64,000 nt of DNA from Syntrophobacter fumaroxidans MPOB (GTDB taxonomy: Bacteria; Desulfobacterota; Syntrophobacteria; Syntrophobacterales; Syntrophobacteraceae), in NCBI RefSeq assembly GCF_000014965.1, contig NC_008554.1:434001-498000 (forward strand), in the 5' to 3' direction. Each line of letters starts with the position of its first letter. The first letter of the stretch is position 1. Made by a program: the position numbers and the translations under genes. Below, in pieces: positions 1 through 9,513 of the stretch. Under the pieces are notes generated by a model. That model did not search any database, was not told the origin of the DNA, and was given only the letters and a program-made list of their open reading frames with translations.

Positions 1-1395
1 ATCGGGGTGAACCCCGTAATTGTAGCTTCTCATTCGGAAGAAGTTTTCCAGCAGGCCGATCTTGTGATCGACGTAATCGTAGATCTTGAACTTGCTTTCC
101 GGGCTGCTGCCGTTCTGGAACAGGTCCCGAATGGCGAGCGCAAGGTTCTTCCTGAAGTAAAGGGGCACAGCCAGGACGAGGGTTTTCGAGCTCAGCGCCT
201 GCGAGCATCGGGTGAGTGTCTGCGCAGTGACGAATACCGCCTGAGGAGCTTCGGACACCGGCATCTGCGGACAGGGCGGGCTGTCCGTATCACCACCCCC
301 CTCGGGTTCGGCGGCCCTGTACTGAAAGACCGAAATGCCGCGCCTCCTGAGTTCCCCTCCCAGCGTGTCCTCCTGCTCTTCGCCCCCGGACAGAACGATC
401 AGGGGATGAGGGCTCTTTTGAAGCTCGGCTTCGATGTCGTCGGCGATGATCCGGTTTCGTTTCTCATCCTTCATGAGCGCCTGCAGCATGGTGGGGTAAT
501 CCGCGCGCGAGCTGTACGGGTATTCGAAATCGGTCTGCCTCGTGACCACATGAGCGTGGATAATGCCTCGCCCTTCGCGGGCATCCTTGTCATTGATGGT
601 ATAGACCACATCGCCGACGTAGTAATAGACGAGCCGGGACAAGCGGTCCTTTCTCTGGGTGGTGTTGGTGAGTCCCAGGATATACCGGCAGTCGAAGTTG
701 GGAATCAGGTTGGTCAGTATCTTCGATGGGCAGCGCTGGCACTCGTCCACGATGAGGTATCCCACATGCTCCCACAACTTGCGCCAGTACCGTATGACCT
801 CCCCGGTATGCCCGATGGTGATGTATTTGCCGATCTGGTGCACGCCCGTGGAAAACATCCCGACCTCGGAGCTTGGTATCTGCAGGAAGTTTTCGATTTT
901 GGTCAGCCATCCTTCCAGCAGATCCAGTTTGGGAAGAAGAATGAGCGTGGGTTGACGACGCTGGGCGATGGTGTACAGGGCGATCACCGTCTTGCCGCTC
1001 TTGTGTCCCCCAACCAGGGTCCCGCAGTCGTGATCGAGCACCGCTTCGGCGGCATCCTGCTGGTAAGATTTGAGTTCCCCGTGGAATTCGATGGGCAGCG
1101 GTTCGAACGTACGCCTCCTGTCCACGATGCGGTACGGCTGCTGAAACTTCTTGCACAGATCCACGAACTGGTCGAGGAATCCCCGCGGCAACAGGTAGTG
1201 ACGTCCTTTCTGCCGCAGACAACTGATCTGCGGTGGAATATTTCCTATCCATTCCCCTCTGTTGTGCCGCATCTCATAGTCCGGATTCGTGAACACAAGG
1301 CGCTCGTGCAGCTTGCGCTCCAGCAACGGCGACAAACCTTCCGCGGGAATCTTTATCCATTCTGCGACCAATATGTTCAGCACCTTTACGAACAT
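1..1395 (-). CDS. SF2 helicase, TOTE-conflict-system-like (partial, 3' end outside window)
   Basis: Reading the minus strand from an ATG at 1395 gives 465 open codons to the window edge. An AAAGG sits 9-13 bases upstream of the ATG, and an in-frame stop lies at 1423-1425. Residues 1-130 carry a conserved pre-helicase segment (LERKLHERLVFTNPDYEMR, then HYLLPRGF and FHGELKSYQQDAA). Motif I is LVGGHKSGKT at about residue 127, motif II is IVDECQRCP at about 217, and motif III is GLTNTTQRKD where this group usually has GLTATP. Near the end comes KIYDYVDHKIGLLENFFRMR, typical of the second RecA lobe. This layout is that of the helicase module of TOTE-type defence systems, but no archaeo-eukaryotic primase domain precedes it. 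The changed motif III and DECQ for DECH could mean altered activity. Family assignment is from memory of motif patterns; helicase identity is firm, TOTE affiliation moderate. Confidence 0.8.
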   Translation of the reverse strand, partial: MFVKVLNILVAEWIKIPAEGLSPLLERKLHERLVFTNPDYEMRHNRGEWIGNIPPQISCLRQKGRHYLLPRGFLDQFVDLCKKFQQPYRIVDRRRTFEPLPIEFHGELKSYQQDAAEAVLDHDCGTLVGGHKSGKTVIALYTIAQRRQPTLILLPKLDLLEGWLTKIENFLQIPSSEVGMFSTGVHQIGKYITIGHTGEVIRYWRKLWEHVGYLIVDECQRCPSKILTNLIPNFDCRYILGLTNTTQRKDRLSRLVYYYVGDVVYTINDKDAREGRGIIHAHVVTRQTDFEYPYSSRADYPTMLQALMKDEKRNRIIADDIEAELQKSPHPLIVLSGGEEQEDTLGGELRRRGISVFQYRAAEPEGGGDTDSPPCPQMPVSEAPQAVFVTAQTLTRCSQALSSKTLVLAVPLYFRKNLALAIRDLFQNGSSPESKFKIYDYVDHKIGLLENFFRMRSYNYGVHPD

Positions 1396-2046
1396 CAGAA
1401 AAAACCTTTCATGAATATGGGATCAACTCGAGTGTGTCATTCACGGATTTGCCAAACCTTGTTCGCCAGGCGCGATCCAAGCACGAATTGCTTCCTCAAG
1501 TTCCGTGCGAATCGGGGCGTAACCGCCCGCACCTGGAAAAGAAATCGGCGTTGGGGAGACAATCCGGTGGAGTGGGTGCAACCGTGCTCCAACGCGCGGG
1601 CGCTCTCGTGAACCCGTCCGGCATGTTTCGAAATGCGGGAACGGGCCACGGGAATCGTTCGGGTAGACACCCACGCCTACCTGTCCGCTCCGTGACGGTC
1701 CTTTTCACATGGCACAGGAATCATCGGTTCGATCAAAAATCTCGATGTCGTACTTGCGCTCAGTCTGGTAAAACCGAAAACAAACTCCGTTTCCCCTTCA
1801 GTCCACCGGTCCCGTGGAGGGACGGGAGCAGCGGACTTTGTACCTGTACCCGCCACGCTCGCCCGAGCCGAAAACCTTCCTTCTTCGGATCGCCGGCGTC
1901 TCGGATCGAATGCCGCAACGCAGAAACTACTGTTTGACACCCGATCTCAATTTCAATACGTTATACGTATCCTAACTCAGGCGACAGGCTTTTAGAATGA
2001 TTAATAATTCAAAAATATCCCAATTGAAAGAAAAAAAGGACTCGCC
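1396..2046. other. Intergenic stretch without a confident gene
   Basis: About 650 bases separate the helicase start from the next plus-strand gene. Several short ORFs exist on both strands, but none has a convincing ribosome binding site or family resemblance. One minus-strand reading ends at 1438-1440 with a plausible helical tail (ELEEAIRAWIAPGEQGLANP), which could be the remnant of a gene once upstream of the helicase; this is only a suspicion. Confidence 0.5.
1934..1962 (+). promoter_or_regulatory. Possible sigma-70 promoter for the 2047 gene
   Basis: A perfect TTGACA (1934-1939) is followed after 17 bases by TACGTT, a weak match to the -10 consensus. TTATAC slightly further on is an alternative with too long a spacer. 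The local drop in GC and the position about 85 bases upstream of the start codon support a promoter, but the -10 box is poor. Confidence 0.3.
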
Positions 2047-2394
2047 ATGACAGATCAGGGTCTCGACCATCTCCAGATCATGGGGCAGTTGGCCAGAGAA
2101 TATGAACAAAAAACCCGGGAACTTGAAGAAATCGTTCAACAGGCCGATCCTTCCATGTTGCTTCGCCAGGTCAAGCTGCGGGGTGAGCTGACCACGGATC
2201 GATTCAGAGCGGCCCAGATGTTTCTGCTGACTTCTCTGGCATCGGTCTCCGACATGGAACGCAAAGAAGATGAACCCCTGAAGGCCATCATCGTGCTCAG
2301 CCGGTGTTTCGACGAAATGCGAATCCTTTTCCAATGCCTTCTCGATCGCCAGGCGATCGCCGCACCCCGGGGCGAGGCCCCGCACGTCTCCTGA
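2047..2394 (+). CDS. Small hypothetical, predicted helical cytosolic protein
   Basis: This is a 115-residue protein with no signal peptide or membrane segment. It is rich in Glu, Gln, Leu and Arg, with heptad-like stretches (residues 8-40, and 60-100 around MERKEDEPLKAIIVLSRCFD), so it is probably all-alpha and may dimerise. An AAGGA lies about 7 bases before the ATG, and the upstream region falls in GC content, which argues for a real gene. I do not recognise the family. Its last 259 bases overlap antisense with the 3' end of the mltA reading frame; the amino acid composition here looks protein-like, whereas the opposing mltA tail is Arg/Ser-rich and looks like antisense translation. Confidence 0.6.
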   Translation: MTDQGLDHLQIMGQLAREYEQKTRELEEIVQQADPSMLLRQVKLRGELTTDRFRAAQMFLLTSLASVSDMERKEDEPLKAIIVLSRCFDEMRILFQCLLDRQAIAAPRGEAPHVS

Positions 2395-3641
2395 GGGCGG
2401 AGCTCCGGCAAGCCTGCGTCCGTGCGCCGCAGGACTGCGGGTTGGGAACTGCCGGAGGGGATGCCGCCCTTCCTGATAAGAATCATCAGCTTTCCGGGGT
2501 GCTTCAGCCGACCCGCCTGCCATTCCCCCTGCTCCCCGGTGCCGCAGAACAGGTCCACTCGTCCGGGCCCCTTGATCGCACCTCCGGTGTCCTGGTTCAA
2601 AACCCAGCGATGGAGCGGTTCCCATCCGAGCACGTTGCCCCGTTCATCCAGGCGGGGCTTTTGTGTTTCGAGAAAGCACGGCGCGCCGGAAGGGTGGAAC
2701 TGCGGGTCGGTTGCGATGGAGCGCCCGGCGGTCAAGGGCACGTTGATGCTTCCCATCGGGCCTTCTTTGACCCATTGAAAGAATACGTAGCTCTCATTGT
2801 GCCACAGGATCTCCTCCATCAGTTCCGGATGTGCCCCCAAATAGGCGCGAATCGCCTGCATGGACATTTCATCGACGGTCATCACGCCCCTGTCGATGAG
2901 CACCTTGCCGATGCTCCTGTAAGGGCGTCCGTTCGCTCCCGCGTAGCCGATTCGTCGGTCCCCGCCGGGCATGCGGAGCATCCCGGAACCCTGCACGTGA
3001 AGAAAAAAGGCGTCCACCGGGTCGGCCAGCCATGCCAGTTCGCTTCCCCACCGGTCGAGAGCCTTCTCCCCGTCGATCTGTGCCCGCGTAAAGTAGGGAA
3101 CGACCTTGCGCTCGTTCAACCGTCCGATCAGGCGGCCCGTGGGGAATTTCACGGGATCGAAGGAAGGCAGATCGATGGTCAGCAGGTCGGGGGGAACCCC
3201 GTAGAGAGGATGGCGGAAAGTTTCGTCGCGCCGACCGCGGGCTTCGAGGATGGGCTCATAGTAACCCGTGACGAGGGAAGGGCGGTCCGGCGGGGCGACG
3301 AGGAATACGTCGAAGGCGGCGGCAATGGTTTTCCTGTCGAGGCGCTGAGCCCGGCAGAGCTCGAGGAAGCGTTGCAGAGTGGATTTGAGCAGGTCCGCGC
3401 GGACCTGCACTTCACCCAGTGAATACAGGCGGTCCGCGGGAACCCGGTCGAAAAACTTCATGCTCCGTTCAGCGGCTGTGAGCAGCGAGGCCGCATCCAT
3501 GTCGTCGCTGAAATCGGGGAGTTGCTCCTCCGGCAGGCGTTGCAGCACGGAGACCGCGGTCGGTTTGGGTGCGGGCTGCGGTGTGCAGCCCGCGAACAGC
3601 ACCAAAGCCGCAAAAGCCAGGGAGAGAATTTTCGGCAACAT
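2136..3641 (-). CDS. mltA: Membrane-bound lytic murein transglycosylase A (MltA), with odd C-terminal tail
   Basis: This lipoprotein cleaves the glycan strands of peptidoglycan, forming 1,6-anhydromuropeptides. From the ATG at 3641 it starts MLPKILSLAFAALVLFAGC, a signal peptide ending in a lipobox (LFAGC). An in-frame ATG at 3680 would add 13 residues. The MltA core is clear: SLVTGYYEP, FFLHVQGSGML, then the 3D-type barrel with LNQDTGGAIKGPGRVDLF carrying the catalytic Asp. Family homology ends near LMILIRKGG at about position 2465. The remaining roughly 109 residues are low-quality Arg/Ser-rich sequence lying antisense to the 2047-2394 gene, so the native stop has probably been lost or shifted. 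It follows ahcY by only a few bases and is probably the last gene of the panC-panD-metK-ahcY transcript. Confidence 0.85.
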   Translation of the reverse strand: MLPKILSLAFAALVLFAGCTPQPAPKPTAVSVLQRLPEEQLPDFSDDMDAASLLTAAERSMKFFDRVPADRLYSLGEVQVRADLLKSTLQRFLELCRAQRLDRKTIAAAFDVFLVAPPDRPSLVTGYYEPILEARGRRDETFRHPLYGVPPDLLTIDLPSFDPVKFPTGRLIGRLNERKVVPYFTRAQIDGEKALDRWGSELAWLADPVDAFFLHVQGSGMLRMPGGDRRIGYAGANGRPYRSIGKVLIDRGVMTVDEMSMQAIRAYLGAHPELMEEILWHNESYVFFQWVKEGPMGSINVPLTAGRSIATDPQFHPSGAPCFLETQKPRLDERGNVLGWEPLHRWVLNQDTGGAIKGPGRVDLFCGTGEQGEWQAGRLKHPGKLMILIRKGGIPSGSSQPAVLRRTDAGLPELRPQETCGASPRGAAIAWRSRRHWKRIRISSKHRLSTMMAFRGSSSLRSMSETDAREVSRNIWAALNRSVVSSPRSLTWRSNMEGSAC

Positions 3642-3683
3642 ATCCGGAGCCGCGCTGCTCGGTTTACGCCCCGGGCACATGGA

Positions 3684-4949
<1,266 letters not shown>

Positions 4950-5134
4950 TCAAAAAAAATGTCGCAGGTTCAAATAGCAAAACAGGGCAGCCGGAAGGTC
5001 CCCGAAAGGCAGGGAACCGTGGGAGCCCTGTAGGTTTGCGCACCCGGCCCTCCATGACCGGTGAATGCACCGCGCCGTTCACTTTCGATCCGCGCAAATC
5101 CGCAGCGGACCCTTCGATCCGTGGGATGATCGGG

Positions 5135-6304
5135 CTAGATGCCCGCCAGTTCGCGGATCGGCTCGACCATGTCGGTCTTTTCCCACGTGAAATCGGGATC
5201 GTTCCGGCCAAAATGACCGTAGCAGGCGGTCTTCTTGAAGATCGGACGAAGGAGCCGCAGCTGTTTGATCATGTTGGCGGGTTTGAAGCTGAACAGTTTC
5301 CTGACGATTTCAGCGATGCGGTCGGACGGAATTTTGCCGGTGCCGAACGTGTCGATCATCAGGGACACGGGCTCCGCGACTCCGATGCTGTAGGCGACCT
5401 GCACTTCGACCTTGTCGGCGACTCCCGCCGCCACAATGTTCTTGGCCACGTAGCGCGCCATGTAGGAGGCGGTGCGGTCGACCTTGCTGGGATCCTTTCC
5501 GGAAAAGCAACCGCCTCCGTGGCTGCCCTGGCCGCCATAGGTATCGGCAATGATCTTTCTCCCGGTCAGCCCGCAGTCACCCATCGGCCCGCCGATCACG
5601 AACCTCCCCGTGGAATTGATGAAGTACTTGGTCTTGTCGTCGATCAATTCGGGCGGAAAAACCTTCTTGATAACCTCCTCGATGATCGATTCCCGGATCA
5701 TTGAATAGGACACGTTGGGAGCATGCTGGGCGGCGACGACGATGGTGTCGATCCGCTTCGGACGATGGTCGTCATACTCGACCGTCACCTGGCTCTTGCC
5801 GTCCGGCCTGAGGAATTCCAGGACGCCGTTCTTTCGCACTTCCGCCAGCTTGCGGGTGATCCGGTGGGCGTAGTAGATGGGCATGGGCATGAACACCGGG
5901 GTTTCATTGCAGGCAAACCCGAACATGAGACCCTGGTCCCCGGCGCCCTGCTCCTCGAACAGCCCCTCACCGGGGTTCACGCCCTGAGCGATATCCGGGG
6001 ACTGCTTGTCGATGCTGGTGATCACGGCGCAGGTGGACCAGTCGAAACCCATGGAGGAGTCGTTGTAGCCGATTCCCTTGATCGTGCTGCGGATGATGTC
6101 CGGGATATCCACCCACGAGGACGTGGTGATCTCGCCGGCGACGAAGGCGAGACCGGTCGTCACGAGGGTTTCACAGGCGACGCGCGCTGTTTTGTCCTCG
6201 GTGATGATCGCATCGAGAATGGAATCCGAAATCTGATCGGCGACCTTGTCGGGATGCCCCTCTGTGACCGACTCTGAAGTGAAAAGAAAATTGCTCATGG
6301 ACAT
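5135..6304 (-). CDS. metK: S-adenosylmethionine synthetase
   Basis: MetK makes S-adenosylmethionine from methionine and ATP. From the ATG at 6304 the protein has 389 residues, close to the family norm. This start is preceded by AAAGGAGGAG at 7-8 bases and gives [20 protein letters not shown], the canonical N-terminus. The frame stays open to 6355, but that extension is not homologous. The ATP signature [12 protein letters not shown] and the P-loop-like [16 protein letters not shown]-type motif (here [17 protein letters not shown]) are present. It sits between panD and ahcY in a minus-strand run. The 118-base leader before it shows no SAM riboswitch that I can recognise. Confidence 0.97.
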   Translation of the reverse strand: MSMSNFLFTSESVTEGHPDKVADQISDSILDAIITEDKTARVACETLVTTGLAFVAGEITTSSWVDIPDIIRSTIKGIGYNDSSMGFDWSTCAVITSIDKQSPDIAQGVNPGEGLFEEQGAGDQGLMFGFACNETPVFMPMPIYYAHRITRKLAEVRKNGVLEFLRPDGKSQVTVEYDDHRPKRIDTIVVAAQHAPNVSYSMIRESIIEEVIKKVFPPELIDDKTKYFINSTGRFVIGGPMGDCGLTGRKIIADTYGGQGSHGGGCFSGKDPSKVDRTASYMARYVAKNIVAAGVADKVEVQVAYSIGVAEPVSLMIDTFGTGKIPSDRIAEIVRKLFSFKPANMIKQLRLLRPIFKKTACYGHFGRNDPDFTWEKTDMVEPIRELAGI

Positions 6305-6422
6305 TGGAAATTCTCCTCCTTTGAATGATGCAGGGCGCCGATCACGGGAACGCAACCGAGTCCGCCCACGGTATGGATCGTTCGCGGGACGGCTTCGGAT
6401 TTCCCCGGTCTGTGATGCCGCT

Positions 6423-6797
6423 TCAACTCAAGCACGCTTTCAATCCCTGCGACAGAGGCCGGTTGTCTCCGTCGAGCAGGACGACCTTCGGTTGATGACG
6501 CGCGATTTCGGCTTCGTCGTATTGCGCGTACGTTGCGATGATGATCAGATCCCCGGCGGCTCCCATCCTGGCAGCCGCGCCGTTGAGACAAAACACGCCG
6601 CTGCCCGCGGGGCCGGCGATGGCGTACGTGTCGAACCTGGCGCCGTTGAAGACGTTGTAAACCTTGATCTGCTCGTAGGGCAGAATATCGGCTGCCTTCA
6701 TCAGGGTTTCGTCTATGGTCAGGCTTCCTTCATAGTGAAGGTTTGCTTCGGTGACCCGCGCGCGGTGGATTTTGGATTTAAGCATCAGTCTTTGCAT
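6423..6797 (-). CDS. panD: Aspartate 1-decarboxylase proenzyme
   Basis: PanD decarboxylates aspartate to beta-alanine for pantothenate synthesis. It is a pyruvoyl enzyme that self-cleaves between Gly and Ser; the site [10 protein letters not shown] is visible, with Ser25 becoming the pyruvoyl group. The start at 6797 ([18 protein letters not shown]) aligns with the usual N-terminus and has AGGAG 8 bases upstream. This gives 124 residues, the normal length. It lies directly downstream of panC (54-base gap), so beta-alanine production is coupled to its consumer. Confidence 0.96.
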   Translation of the reverse strand: MQRLMLKSKIHRARVTEANLHYEGSLTIDETLMKAADILPYEQIKVYNVFNGARFDTYAIAGPAGSGVFCLNGAAARMGAAGDLIIIATYAQYDEAEIARHQPKVVLLDGDNRPLSQGLKACLS

Positions 6798-6850
6798 GAT
6801 CGTGTCTCCTGAATGTGAGTGAGATAGTGCTGTTGGAGTGTTCCGTTCGG

Positions 6851-7702
6851 CTAGGCCGCCGGCCGCAGAATGCAATTGTCGATGAGCCGCGTGGTCCCCA
6901 CAAAGACCGCAAGGGCCAGCAGCGACGGACCATCCATACTGCCGACTTCCTCCATGGTCGCGGGGTCACGCAACTCCGCGTAATCGATTCTGACTTCGCC
7001 TCCGGCGTCCAACAACTCCTTCACTTCCTTCAGGATGACGGACCCGTTTCTTTCCCCCAGTGCAACCCGCGCACGGGCCGCTTTGAGCGCCCGGCTCAGG
7101 CGCAGCGCCAACGGCCGCTGCTCGGGCGTCAGGTACTTGTTCCGGCTGCTCATCGCCAGGTCGTCCGGTTCCCGGACGATGGGATGCCCCAGGATTTCGA
7201 TATCCAGGTTGAGATCCTTGACCATGCGCCGGATTGTCACCAGCTGCTGGTAATCCTTTTCTCCAAAAACGGCCACGTGCGGTTTGACAATGTGGAACAG
7301 CTTGACCACCACCGTCGCCACACCCCTGAAAAACAGGGGACGGCTGCGCCCGCACAGCGGGGCCGTTACCTTCGTCACCTCGACGTAGGTCTGGTACCCG
7401 TCGGGGTACATCTCCCCGACCTGGGGCACAAAGGCCACGTCCACTCCGACCTCCCCCGCCAGGCGAAGGTCGCGGTCCAGGTCCCGGGGATACGTGGCCA
7501 GATCTTCGTTGGGACCAAATTGCGCGGGGTTCACAAAAATGCTCGCCACCACCATGTCGGCCTCTCCCCGGACTTTCCTCATCAGCATGAGATGTCCTTC
7601 GTGGAAGTAGCCCATAGTGGGCACGAATCCAATCCTTTTCCCCGCTCTCCTCCAATCATCGGCTTGCTGCTGCATCTCGGAAACCGTTTCGATGATGCGC
7701 AT
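6851..7702 (-). CDS. panC: Pantothenate synthetase (pantoate-beta-alanine ligase)
   Basis: PanC joins pantoate and beta-alanine with ATP. The start chosen is ATG 7702 ([18 protein letters not shown]), with GAGAGGAG shortly upstream, giving 283 residues. The frame is open further upstream to 7870, but that part is not homologous. Nucleotidyltransferase signatures are present: [11 protein letters not shown] (HIGH-type), [17 protein letters not shown], and MSSRNKYL (KMSKS-equivalent). It is the first gene of the panC-panD-metK-ahcY-mltA run. A terminator-like hairpin lies about 33 bases upstream. Confidence 0.96.
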   Translation of the reverse strand: MRIIETVSEMQQQADDWRRAGKRIGFVPTMGYFHEGHLMLMRKVRGEADMVVASIFVNPAQFGPNEDLATYPRDLDRDLRLAGEVGVDVAFVPQVGEMYPDGYQTYVEVTKVTAPLCGRSRPLFFRGVATVVVKLFHIVKPHVAVFGEKDYQQLVTIRRMVKDLNLDIEILGHPIVREPDDLAMSSRNKYLTPEQRPLALRLSRALKAARARVALGERNGSVILKEVKELLDAGGEVRIDYAELRDPATMEEVGSMDGPSLLALAVFVGTTRLIDNCILRPAA

Positions 7703-7734
7703 GTCGACTCCTCTCACCAAACCTCCGCAACAAA

Positions 7735-7768
7735 GTAAAAAGCCTTCAAGACCAGGGTCGGGAAGGCT
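7735..7768 (-). terminator. Intrinsic terminator or attenuator upstream of panC
   Basis: On the minus strand, AGCCTTC (7768-7762) pairs with GAAGGCT (7747-7741). Inside the loop GACC and GGTC can also pair, and the stem is followed by TTTTAC. This is a standard Rho-independent terminator. It probably ends transcripts coming from the LPS cluster, but because it stands so close to the panC start it could also act as an attenuator in a panC leader. Confidence 0.6.
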
Positions 7769-7932
7769 CCTCCAATAAGACACGACGAGATTCATCCACG
7801 ATCGAACCAGCGGGCCTTCGTTCCCGTCTTCCGTCACGGTCCCTCGGCGAGGGATCCCAGCGGAACCCAAATCCCGTCAGACTGGCCTGTTCAGTAACAG
7901 GCGGAGCGCAGATTGTCAAGGAGGATCAACTC

Positions 7933-8416
7933 GGGGTCAAACCTACACTTTTCACTTTTTCGCAACCTTGGAGCGATGTCCGATTCATTGCCGGACCAGC
8001 TCCGCTTCGCCCCGCCCCGCATCATCCGGCTGAATCGAACGACGTGGATGCGAACCCGTTCGGCCTCCGACGCTCGCCTTTGAAGGGCCTCGGGATTTGA
8101 CCCGCATCGCCGGGGGCTGCGGAGGCGAGCCTCTTGGGGGAACTCACCCCGACAGCCGATGCGAACTCGAGCGACGCGGTCGCGATCTTTGCCCACGGAT
8201 GCCTGAAATACAAAGGGAGGGGATGGGAACGTCACCAGGCTCGACTGCAACGATAGGACCGGTTGTGGCTCGCCTTGGGCATGGGAACAAATGCGACCCG
8301 CCCCGACCCTGGCCTCAAAGTCCGATATCGCTGACCGGATCGCAAGCCCGCGCCGTCCTGTCTGCTGGTCGATGCGGGGGTTCCCGCAGAAATGTGAAAA
8401 GTGTAGGTTTGACCCC
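7933..8416. mobile_element. 484-bp non-autonomous element with 23-bp inverted terminal repeats
   Basis: The left end (7933-7955) begins ggggtcaaacctacac and the right end (8394-8416) is its exact reverse complement over 23 bases. Similarity continues weakly inward for a few more bases. The interior has no convincing gene on either strand. The right end lies 4 bases downstream of the stop codon of the heptosyltransferase at 8421. A third, solo copy of the same 23-mer lies at 42151-42173. Exact inverted repeats at the edges of a short gene-free block, plus dispersal, fit a MITE-like or decayed insertion element. No flanking target duplication is obvious. Confidence 0.65.
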
Positions 8417-8420
8417 GCGG

Positions 8421-9479
8421 CTAGGAGGGCGTGAAGCCGAGGTCCCGGAGTTTCGCGGACAGGGCGTCGATCACCGTTTCCGCGCGGATCGTTTCGAGGC
8501 ACCTGCTGCTCCCACTGTCATTGCACCCGGCGCGGCCGCACGGGCGACAGTCCCACGGTTGGCTCACGACGACGTGACTGTGGCCCCAGGGGCCCCACAT
8601 GTGATCGCCCGAAGGCCCGAACAGCGCCACCACTGGCGTGCCCACCGCCGCGGCGATGTGCATGGGGGCTGTATCGACCCCGAAAAAGAGGACCGCCTTC
8701 CGGATCAGGGACGCCAGTTCCTTGAGGGTCAACTGTCCGGCCAAGTCGACGACCGGCACCCGGACGCCGTGCATGATGCTCTTCACCACGGCCAGCTCAT
8801 TCGGGTCATCGCTGCAGGTAACGACCACCGGCAATCGGCAGCGTTCCCGCAGGAAATCGATGACGGCGGAGTTGCCTTCCGGGGTCCAGCTCTTGAAAAG
8901 CCAGCGCGACGTCGGATGAACCACCACAAACGGCTGTTCCTTGAGTCCCCGTTCACGGAGCAGCCGGTCCACTTTTTCCTCCACCGCATCGGTCCATTGC
9001 AGGCGCATCTTTTCCGTCTTGACCGGGAGCCCCAGGGCGCGCAAGGGTTCGAGGTGGTAGCGCACGGCGTGTTTGTCGTTGTCGACGCTGCTCATCAAAT
9101 CGGTGAAGAGCAGATCTCTACCCATGAATTTACTGCGTCGCCTGCGGTAGCCCAGGCGGCAGGGGCTGCCTGTAAGGAACGCCACGATGGCGCCTCGGTC
9201 GCCCTCGCTGAGATCGATGACCAGATCGAACCGGTTCCTGCGAAGCTCCCCGATGAGACGGAGTTGTGTCCACAGGCCGGACCTCCGGTTCACGGGGAAA
9301 ATCGCGTCGATGTCGGGATTGTCCGACAGCATTTCAACCGTGTTGTGGATCACGCTCGCGCAGATCCTGGCGTCGGGAAAGTGGATCCGCAAGTTCCGAA
9401 ACAAAGGCGTGGTCACGAGCACGTCGCCGATATGTTTGAACTTGATCACCAATATGTTGTTTATGTTGTTCAAGGTCAT
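8421..9479 (-). CDS. GT9 glycosyltransferase, heptosyltransferase III-like
   Basis: A 352-residue glycosyltransferase family 9 protein (GT-B fold) that probably adds a heptose to the LPS inner core at the inner membrane's cytoplasmic face. N-terminal ILVIKFKHIGDVLVTTPLFR is the acceptor-domain signature. VVVHPTSRWLFKSW in mid-protein is characteristic of the WaaQ-type group, and GVDTAPMHIAAAVGTPVVALFGPSG is the donor ADP-heptose-binding motif. A Cys-rich segment near the C-terminus (CRPCGRAGCNDSGSSRC) occurs in many GT9 relatives here. It ends the LPS cluster next to the inverted-repeat element. GT9 membership is certain; the sugar and position are inferred. Confidence 0.88.
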   Translation of the reverse strand: MTLNNINNILVIKFKHIGDVLVTTPLFRNLRIHFPDARICASVIHNTVEMLSDNPDIDAIFPVNRRSGLWTQLRLIGELRRNRFDLVIDLSEGDRGAIVAFLTGSPCRLGYRRRRSKFMGRDLLFTDLMSSVDNDKHAVRYHLEPLRALGLPVKTEKMRLQWTDAVEEKVDRLLRERGLKEQPFVVVHPTSRWLFKSWTPEGNSAVIDFLRERCRLPVVVTCSDDPNELAVVKSIMHGVRVPVVDLAGQLTLKELASLIRKAVLFFGVDTAPMHIAAAVGTPVVALFGPSGDHMWGPWGHSHVVVSQPWDCRPCGRAGCNDSGSSRCLETIRAETVIDALSAKLRDLGFTPS

Positions 9480-9513
9480 TGCGACTAACGTTTCTTTCGA
9501 AAAAAGCAGTGTT

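Noticed and set aside
7-1611. Long plus-strand open frame of 534 codons
   Set aside because: It is antisense to the helicase on the minus strand, which has clear family motifs; the plus-strand product has none.
1441-1674. Minus-strand short frame ending AIRAWIAPGEQGLANP
   Set aside because: Tail looks protein-like but too short, without a supported start or family; kept only as a note.
6305-6422. SAM riboswitch upstream of metK
   Set aside because: The 118-base leader shows no convincing SAM aptamer; a covariance search would be needed.
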